Of a DNA stretch of 10,272 bases, positions 7,901 to 10,272 are shown piece by piece. The stretch spans positions 1-10,272 of the forward strand of contig JAJZAG010000118.1 of assembly GCA_021799555.1 (NCBI GenBank), in the 5' to 3' direction. The notes beneath the pieces were generated by a model. It saw only the letters and a list, made by a program, of their open reading frames with translations, ran no database searches and was not told the DNA's origin. The position numbers and the translations under genes are program-made. This DNA is from Deltaproteobacteria bacterium (GTDB lineage Bacteria > Desulfobacterota > Binatia > Binatales > Binataceae). Position 1 is the stretch's first letter. Every line of letters begins with the position of its first letter.

Positions 7901-8166
7901 GTTCAACCAGTAACAAGAATCTCGCTCTGAAAAACGCTGGCCGAGGGGTGCAGAGCGGAATCGTGGGAGGACTGACCGCGCCGTTCCAGGTGACGGCGGG
8001 CCAAGGCTCGTTCGGGCCGCTGGCGCCGCATGCCACGGCGACGGTAACGATCACGTTTTCACCGACCAGTCCGGGCCCCGCTACTCCGCAGACGTTGACG
8101 ATCACGGTCGCTCCGCCTTCGACCCCCTCCTCGGTCAGCGTGACGGTCAAGGGGCGCGCAAAATAG
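4981..8166 (+). CDS. Exported FG-GAP/VCBS repeat protein with two ASH (choice-of-anchor D) domains
   Basis: This secreted or surface-attached protein is 1061 residues from the GTG at 4981. That start has GGGAGGAA (4969-4976) at ideal spacing and gives a compact signal peptide: a short basic n-region, HFFMLVLLGAITTGLL, and a likely cut after SRA (residue 28). An ATG at 4915, with GGAAG six bases upstream, adds 22 residues and makes an unusually long n-region. Residues about 60-800 hold 14 FG-GAP/VCBS units. Each carries an Asp-rich loop of the DFNGDGxPD kind, and most have a second LGNGDGTF loop; such loops bind calcium in integrin-like propellers. A Thr/Ala/Pro linker (about 809-851) leads to two beta-sandwich ASH-type domains (about 854-954 and 959-1061), each with FTLKN/LALKN and FxPT/FSPT motifs. 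Cys pairs near the N-terminus suggest disulfides. The ligand is unknown; adhesion or envelope scaffolding is inferred. Confidence 0.9.
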   Translation: MHRGLAPRHFFMLVLLGAITTGLLESRASVSLTPAQFLTDVLVPNAGGSTQPSAWRNVASGDFNNDRRLDVLFSGVGCNSGGDSVCGGLALNNGDGTFTLSYFGVHLRNVNDGGDNSGALAVGDFNGDGNLDFAIFVSGGASGTSYFDVYLGDGKGGFTFSAAYDAAPFGATCGNAGCNSGDIHVADLNGDGIPDIVVTANNQSGTGDAADATVYLGNGDGTFTLKGSFKSTTGSNPATYTALDDFNHDGHPDLAVADYQKNQGFDVLLNNGDGSFAAPVYYDSAIASASANGALQVAAADLGNGEIDIVESGKSSGVSVFIGNGDGTFQTPASAYPVPTDAGAQLTIADFNGDGNPDVAVSDFNHDALDILLGNGDGTLGTAASYALDRLPTAVVAGDFNGDGKPDLLVGNGDDPALNLVYGNGDGTFQAGRIYSYSGNTLSEASADFNNDHLPDIATYDGLSTVNVLLDNAQGVLGEPITTSIPGYGGSINTGDLNGDGKQDLVVSVTNGAHGGFASLFGNGNGTFQSPVEYSSDLSSASCGAFVGDVNGDGFPDVITTNADGSASVFLNDGHGGFGAGPVQTISAASGNGCGDIESGDFNHDGKVDLVVSDNHDQQLNILLGNGDGTFQSPVSAGKLAGHPEWVTVGDLNHDGKLDLVTAYFGQNVAIQFGNGDGTFQSPTVYTVTNSGNNDPSGKAAIADINGDGIPDIVFGFRGTQTYGANGHESNTGIGILLGNGDGTFTQENTNIVPGIAGGPFVVGDSTANGILIEDFTGNGIPDVAAFNNGGLDGNWVTILMNTTPGIKPSPTPTPTATATPTSTATPTATATASATATAAATATPTATATPEGRLAVSPRSVKFPIVGIGVATPAPKMFTLKNTSNAQTLNVTVPAPNSPFSVSDPGTFNLSPGDAMTEQIGFAPTAAGAFAATLTITSSDPRRPSVAVSVKGSAEGGKLAAPKSFSFPDTAPGSTSNKNLALKNAGRGVQSGIVGGLTAPFQVTAGQGSFGPLAPHATATVTITFSPTSPGPATPQTLTITVAPPSTPSSVSVTVKGRAK
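5164..7330 (+). repeat. Fourteen tandem FG-GAP/VCBS coding repeats
   Basis: The first Asp codon of the calcium-type loop of each unit lies at 5164, 5350, 5539, 5713, 5881, 6028, 6175, 6322, 6466, 6625, 6781, 6931, 7090 and 7303. Spacing is 48-63 codons, with a run of 49, 49, 49 and 48 in the middle and 71 before the last unit. Loops 1 and 8 both read FNND and lack the usual Gly. Loop 5 is one residue short (DLGNGEID). Loop 14 is TGNG. The others follow N-(G/H)-D-G-x-x-D. Confidence 0.85.
7405..7533 (+). repeat. Low-complexity ACN/GCN codon repeat coding a Thr/Ala/Pro linker
   Basis: Forty-three codons are almost only Thr, Ala, Pro and Ser, mostly alternating ACN and GCN, giving a hexanucleotide-like period. 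Codon choice varies, so it is not a pure DNA microsatellite. It links the propeller repeats to the ASH domains and should be an extended, possibly glycosylated stalk. Such tracts can change length by slippage. Confidence 0.8.
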
Positions 8167-8216
8167 GTCCGATGTCGCGCCCTCGCCGCCGACCGCAGGC
8201 GCGCGGAACCTTGAGC

Positions 8217-8234
8217 GCCGCGCCCGGCCGCGGC
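8217..8234 (+). terminator. GC-rich hairpin after the FG-GAP gene
   Basis: GCCGCG (8217-8222) and CGCGGC (8229-8234) form a perfect 6-bp stem with a 6-base loop, about 50 bases after the stop codon and before the vapBC promoter. It is followed by TAAATC rather than a T run, so it may be only a weak terminator. Confidence 0.35.
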
Positions 8235-8267
8235 TAAATCACGACGCGCCGGCGGAGTTGGCTAGTT

Positions 8268-8296
8268 TTGACATGCAGTCATTCTGCCTGCATTAT
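8268..8296 (+). promoter_or_regulatory. vapBC promoter
   Basis: A perfect TTGACA (8268-8273) is followed after 17 bases by CATTAT (8291-8296, 4 of 6). Transcription would begin near 8303, only about 12 bases before the antitoxin ATG at 8315, so the leader is very short. The position and spacing fit an autoregulated toxin-antitoxin operon. Confidence 0.6.
8273..8293. promoter_or_regulatory. Putative operator: ATGCAG-N9-CTGCAT in the promoter spacer
   Basis: Perfect 6-bp inverted arms ATGCAG (8273-8278) and CTGCAT (8288-8293) fill the spacer between the -35 and -10 boxes and touch both. Ribbon-helix-helix antitoxins, alone or with their toxin, bind such inverted repeats over their own promoter and repress it. 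That this is the site here is inference from position. Confidence 0.5.
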
Positions 8297-8314
8297 ATCG
8301 ATGAGGCTGCGCAA

Positions 8315-8545
8315 ATGTCGCGAACACTTACGCTACGCAACGTGCCGGAGCCCGTCGTGCGCGCCCTTCGTGGCCGGGCGCGGCGCAATCGCCGCTCGAT
8401 GCAAAAGGAGATAATTTCGATTCTCGAGGAGGCGGCGGTTGACCGCGCATCATTGGTAGATCAACTTGCGGCGCTGCGCGTTCGTCTCGGCGCGAAGATG
8501 ACCCTCGCTGAAATTCATCATGCGATCGAGGAGCGACGAGCATAA
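8315..8545 (+). CDS. FitA/VapB-like ribbon-helix-helix antitoxin
   Basis: This 76-residue protein should neutralise the PIN toxin encoded next to it and repress their shared promoter. The N-terminus has the ribbon-helix-helix pattern: a beta strand (RTLTLRNVP) that would contact DNA, a helix (EPVVRALRGRARRNRRS), a turn, and a second helix (MQKEIISILEEAA). The NRRSMQKEI block is characteristic of FitA-like antitoxins. The C-terminal half (about 45-76) is the expected toxin-binding tail. I chose the ATG at 8315 because the homologous region begins there and GAGG lies eight bases upstream. The in-frame start at 8258 lies upstream of the promoter and is unlikely. Its TAA stop (8543-8545) overlaps the expected toxin start codon. 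Confidence 0.85.
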   Translation: MSRTLTLRNVPEPVVRALRGRARRNRRSMQKEIISILEEAAVDRASLVDQLAALRVRLGAKMTLAEIHHAIEERRA

Positions 8546-8967
8546 GACTGGTCGTAGATACCGACGTGATCGCGGCCGCCGTGCTCGCCGAGTCGGGAAC
8601 TGGCGAAGAAGCAACGCGCCTGCTTGCCGGCAGATGGGATCTGGCGGCGCCATCGCACTGGAAAGCGGAGTTCTCCAACGTCGTCTGGAAGGCTGTGCAA
8701 CTCAAACGTATCGCCGCTGAGGAAACCGACGCGATCATCACTCGCGTCAGCGCGCTACCTATAGAGTCGGTGGACGTAGCGGAGTTGTGGAGAGGCGCCG
8801 TGACGCGGGCTATCGCTGCCGGTCATCCCGCTTATGAAACTCTGTTCGTCGAGTTGGCAATCCGCTTGAAGACGCAAGTGGCCAGCTTTGACGGATCATT
8901 CCGGAGGAAATTCCCCTCAATTGTGACACGTCCGGCCGAGCTTCTCGGTTCGAAATTGACCGGCTAA
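8542..8967 (+). CDS. VapC-like PIN-domain toxin with an ATA at the expected start codon
   Basis: PIN-domain toxins are magnesium-dependent ribonucleases that usually cut tRNA or rRNA. Read from 8542 the product is 141 residues, normal for the family, and begins with (I/M)RLVVDTDVI. The acidic positions are Asp6, Glu43 (KAEFSN), Glu99 (HPAYETLF, where family members usually have Asp) and Asp117 (ASFD). No ATG, GTG or TTG lies between the upstream in-frame stop (8509-8511) and a GTG at 8566. Starting at 8566 (133 residues) would lose Asp6 and the first strand. GAGGAG (8528-8533) sits eight bases before the ATA at 8542, exactly where a start codon is expected. A CTG at 8548 is another rare possibility. 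The gene is either a start-codon mutant or uses a rare, weak start. It follows the antitoxin with a four-base ATAA overlap. Confidence 0.75.
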   Translation: MRLVVDTDVIAAAVLAESGTGEEATRLLAGRWDLAAPSHWKAEFSNVVWKAVQLKRIAAEETDAIITRVSALPIESVDVAELWRGAVTRAIAAGHPAYETLFVELAIRLKTQVASFDGSFRRKFPSIVTRPAELLGSKLTG

Positions 8968-9009
8968 ATCATCATCTGAAAAACACAATGCGCGACAGCG
9001 TAACCGCCC

Positions 9010-9047
9010 GGCCGACAAATTGCGACGCGGTCGGTCGGCCAGACCGA
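9010..9047. terminator. Overlapping hairpins between vapC and tRNA-Leu
   Basis: GGCCGAC (9010-9016) can pair with GTCGGCC (9034-9040), or alternatively TCGGTC (9031-9036) with GACCGA (9042-9047) around a five-base loop. The two are mutually exclusive. They lie between the convergent vapC and tRNA genes and could end either transcript, but no T run follows on either strand. Confidence 0.3.
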
Positions 9048-9062
9048 TTCGTATGTAGTTTG

Positions 9063-9148
9063 TGGTGCGAGAGGGGGGACTTGAACCCCCACGAAGTTGC
9101 CTTCACAAGGTCCTGAGCCTTGCGCGTCTGCCATTCCGCCACTCTCGC
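9063..9148 (-). tRNA. tRNA-Leu (anticodon CAG)
   Basis: Read on the minus strand, the 7-bp acceptor stem GCGAGAG pairs with CTCTCGC, with discriminator A and an encoded CCA (9065-9063). The anticodon arm is CAAGG-CTCAGGA-CCTTG, which places CAG as the anticodon reading CUG leucine codons. A long variable arm (GAAG-GCAA-CTTC) marks it as a class II tRNA. The T arm is GGGGG-TTCAAGT-CCCCC. The cloverleaf is complete with no mismatched stem. It is 86 bases including CCA. Its 3' end faces vapC, and it is divergent from the methyltransferase gene. Confidence 0.96.
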
Positions 9149-9159
9149 GCATGGGTGAG

Positions 9160-9165
9160 CTTATA
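9160..9165 (-). promoter_or_regulatory. Candidate -10 box for tRNA-Leu
   Basis: On the minus strand TATAAG (9165-9160) matches the -10 consensus in 5 of 6 positions and would start transcription a few bases before the tRNA 5' end at 9148. No good -35 hexamer is found at the usual spacing. Confidence 0.35.
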
Positions 9166-9172
9166 GGATTTA

Positions 9173-9201
9173 TCCGGCTGCCGTCACCAATTCAAGCCGG
9201 A
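9173..9201. repeat. Inverted repeat TCCGGCT-N15-AGCCGGA
   Basis: Perfect 7-bp arms at 9173-9179 and 9195-9201 lie between the divergent tRNA-Leu and methyltransferase genes, just upstream of the tRNA -10 box. It could be an operator or an RNA hairpin in the methyltransferase leader. There is no direct evidence for either. Confidence 0.3.
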
Positions 9202-9274
9202 GCTGTCGAGGTGCGGGCGCACTCGCGAAGCAGCCCGTGGCGCGCGGGCGCACGCCGCATTATTGTGATTCGCG

Positions 9275-9994
9275 ATGAGTGAGCGGGTCAGCGGCGCGAT
9301 CAATCTTGCGCCTGCGGTTTCCAATGGTGCGCGGGCGCTGGATATCAGCGCCGGCGACGGGCTTTCGACCACGATGCTCTCGGCGCGCGGGTGGCGCGTC
9401 GTCGCCACCGAGCGCCGCACGACGCGCCCCGGATGGGTTGCCGCGGACTTGAATGACGACCTGCCCTTTCGCGACGGCGAATTCGACCTGGTCCTGATGC
9501 TCGAAGTGATCGAACATTTGCCCGACATACCGCATGCCTTGCGGGAGGTCGCTCGTGTTCTCAAACCTGGCGGCGTCGCGATTTTGACGACGCCGAACCG
9601 GCTCAATGTCGCCTCGCGAATCCATCATCTCCTGACCGGCTATTACAAGGGCCGGCGCGCACCCCTGCCCTATCGCTACCGGGTCGAGGACGGTCGCAAT
9701 TGGCACGTGATGGGACTTAACGATTTTCACTGGATGGCTTACGGGTACGGCCTCAGGATGGACGCGCTCGGGAAGAGCCGCCGCAAGCTCAAAGCGAAGC
9801 TCGCAGCCGCGCTGATGTACCCATTTATCGCGGGCGCGTCGTGGCTGCTCTACGTGCGCGGGGTCAAGGATCCCGCGCAACGTGCTATAAACCGCGACCT
9901 CTTCCGCTTCATGACGAGCGCAAGCTGCCTCATGGATGAGAACATCATCATGCGGTTCCACAAGATGGATGCGCTCGGTGGGCGGGTTTCCTAA
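9275..9994 (+). CDS. SAM-dependent class I methyltransferase (Methyltransf_11/23-like)
   Basis: This 239-residue protein has a Rossmann-type methyltransferase core. Motif I is ALDISAGDGLS (about 21-31), binding S-adenosylmethionine; it has Ser and Asp where DxGxGxG enzymes usually have Gly or Cys and Thr. The second strand ends in VATERR (about 43-48). ADLNDDLPFRDGEFD and VLMLEVIEHLPD (about 58-84) are the typical post-I and motif II blocks, followed by ALREVARVLKPGGVAILTTPN. The C-terminal third is basic with a hydrophobic stretch (about 178-194, ALMYPFIAGASWLLYV) that may touch the membrane. Start ATG 9275 is fixed by an in-frame stop just upstream; no clear ribosome binding site is visible. 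A glycosyltransferase follows 14 bases later, so a role in modifying a glycan or lipid-linked sugar is likely but inferred. The substrate cannot be read from sequence. Confidence 0.88.
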   Translation: MSERVSGAINLAPAVSNGARALDISAGDGLSTTMLSARGWRVVATERRTTRPGWVAADLNDDLPFRDGEFDLVLMLEVIEHLPDIPHALREVARVLKPGGVAILTTPNRLNVASRIHHLLTGYYKGRRAPLPYRYRVEDGRNWHVMGLNDFHWMAYGYGLRMDALGKSRRKLKAKLAAALMYPFIAGASWLLYVRGVKDPAQRAINRDLFRFMTSASCLMDENIIMRFHKMDALGGRVS

Positions 9995-10008
9995 TCGATC
10001 TGGCGGCG

Positions 10009-10272
10009 ATGAAGCTGTCGGTTATAATCGCAACACACAATCGCCCCGAGTCGATCGCGCGACTGCTGCGCGGTCTTGCGCCGCAACTCAACGCGGGCGA
10101 GCGTGAGATATTTGTCGCGGAAAACGGAACGCCGGCTCCCACCCCGTTACCCTCGGACCTGCCCGCGCTGACCCATCTGCATGAGCCGCGCGCGGGCAAG
10201 TGCCGAATCCAGAATCGCGCGATCGCCGCAGCGACTGGCGAGATTCTCATTTTTCTTGACGACGATCTGATC
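10009..10272 (+). CDS. Family 2 glycosyltransferase, N-terminal part (truncated by window edge)
   Basis: An open frame from ATG 10009 runs 88 codons to the window edge without a stop. It begins MKLSVIIATHNRPESIARLL, the hallmark first strand and loop of GT2 (GT-A fold) glycosyltransferases. It continues with a second strand (REIFVAEN), an EPRAGKCRIQNRAIAAATGEI block that matches the usual family pattern, and ends in ILIFLDDDLI, which carries the DxD metal- and nucleotide-sugar-binding motif. It starts 14 bases after the methyltransferase stop with only a weak GGCGG ribosome binding site, suggesting one operon. The enzyme would add a sugar to a glycan or lipid carrier at the cytoplasmic membrane face; donor and acceptor are unknown. 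Confidence 0.88.
   Translation, partial: MKLSVIIATHNRPESIARLLRGLAPQLNAGEREIFVAENGTPAPTPLPSDLPALTHLHEPRAGKCRIQNRAIAAATGEILIFLDDDLI

Noticed and set aside
7161..8150. A 329-codon minus-strand frame rich in Val and Ala
   Set aside because: It is the complement of the Thr/Ala linker and ASH coding region; the bias mirrors the repeats on the plus strand.
8258..8314. Longer antitoxin start at 8258
   Set aside because: It would begin upstream of the promoter boxes, and its extra 19 residues precede the conserved ribbon-helix-helix start.
8964..9152. A 62-codon minus-strand frame covering the tRNA
   Set aside because: It is a translation of the tRNA-Leu gene itself, a well-known type of false protein.

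Overview
The window is a GC-rich bacterial chromosome segment with ordinary housekeeping and accessory genes. A lipobox-bearing lipoprotein, an exported protein with FG-GAP/VCBS repeats, a Thr/Ala/Pro linker and ASH ('choice-of-anchor D') domains, and a class I ValRS fit a Gram-negative soil-type lineage. This style of repeat protein is common in Binatota/Desulfobacterota-like and Acidobacteria-like genomes. That placement is inference from protein style only; no rRNA is present.

Layout. (1) 1-2851, minus strand: valS fills the left end. A possible start of a further minus-strand gene lies at 21-1. (2) 3041-3295, plus: a small unknown lipoprotein, divergent from valS. (3) 3469-4554, minus: a LuxR-type regulator with GAF/PAS-like N-terminal regions, convergent with the lipoprotein gene. 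(4) 4555-4980: an intergenic region of about 425 bp with a candidate luxR promoter and two inverted repeats. (5) 4981-8166, plus: a large exported protein with 14 FG-GAP/VCBS units, a low-complexity linker and two ASH domains. (6) 8268-8967, plus: a vapBC-type toxin-antitoxin pair behind a good promoter with an inverted repeat in its spacer. (7) 9063-9148, minus: tRNA-Leu(CAG) with encoded CCA. (8) 9275-10272, plus: a SAM-dependent methyltransferase and the first 88 codons of a family 2 glycosyltransferase, probably the start of a surface-glycan cluster running off the right edge.

The observation most worth a second look is at the antitoxin-toxin junction. The toxin has a well-placed Shine-Dalgarno but ATA where ATG is expected. 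One G-to-A change in a classic ATGA overlap would explain both the ATA and the antitoxin's TAA stop. The next in-frame GTG removes the first catalytic Asp of the PIN domain. The toxin is therefore either disabled or throttled by a non-canonical start. A second notable point is the 14-unit repeat array: units 1 and 8 share the same degenerate loop, which suggests two seven-bladed beta-propellers in tandem.

I saw no CRISPR array, insertion sequence, phage gene or rRNA, and no clear undescribed multi-gene system. The divergent luxR/FG-GAP pair and the vapBC junction are the best candidates for unusual regulation.
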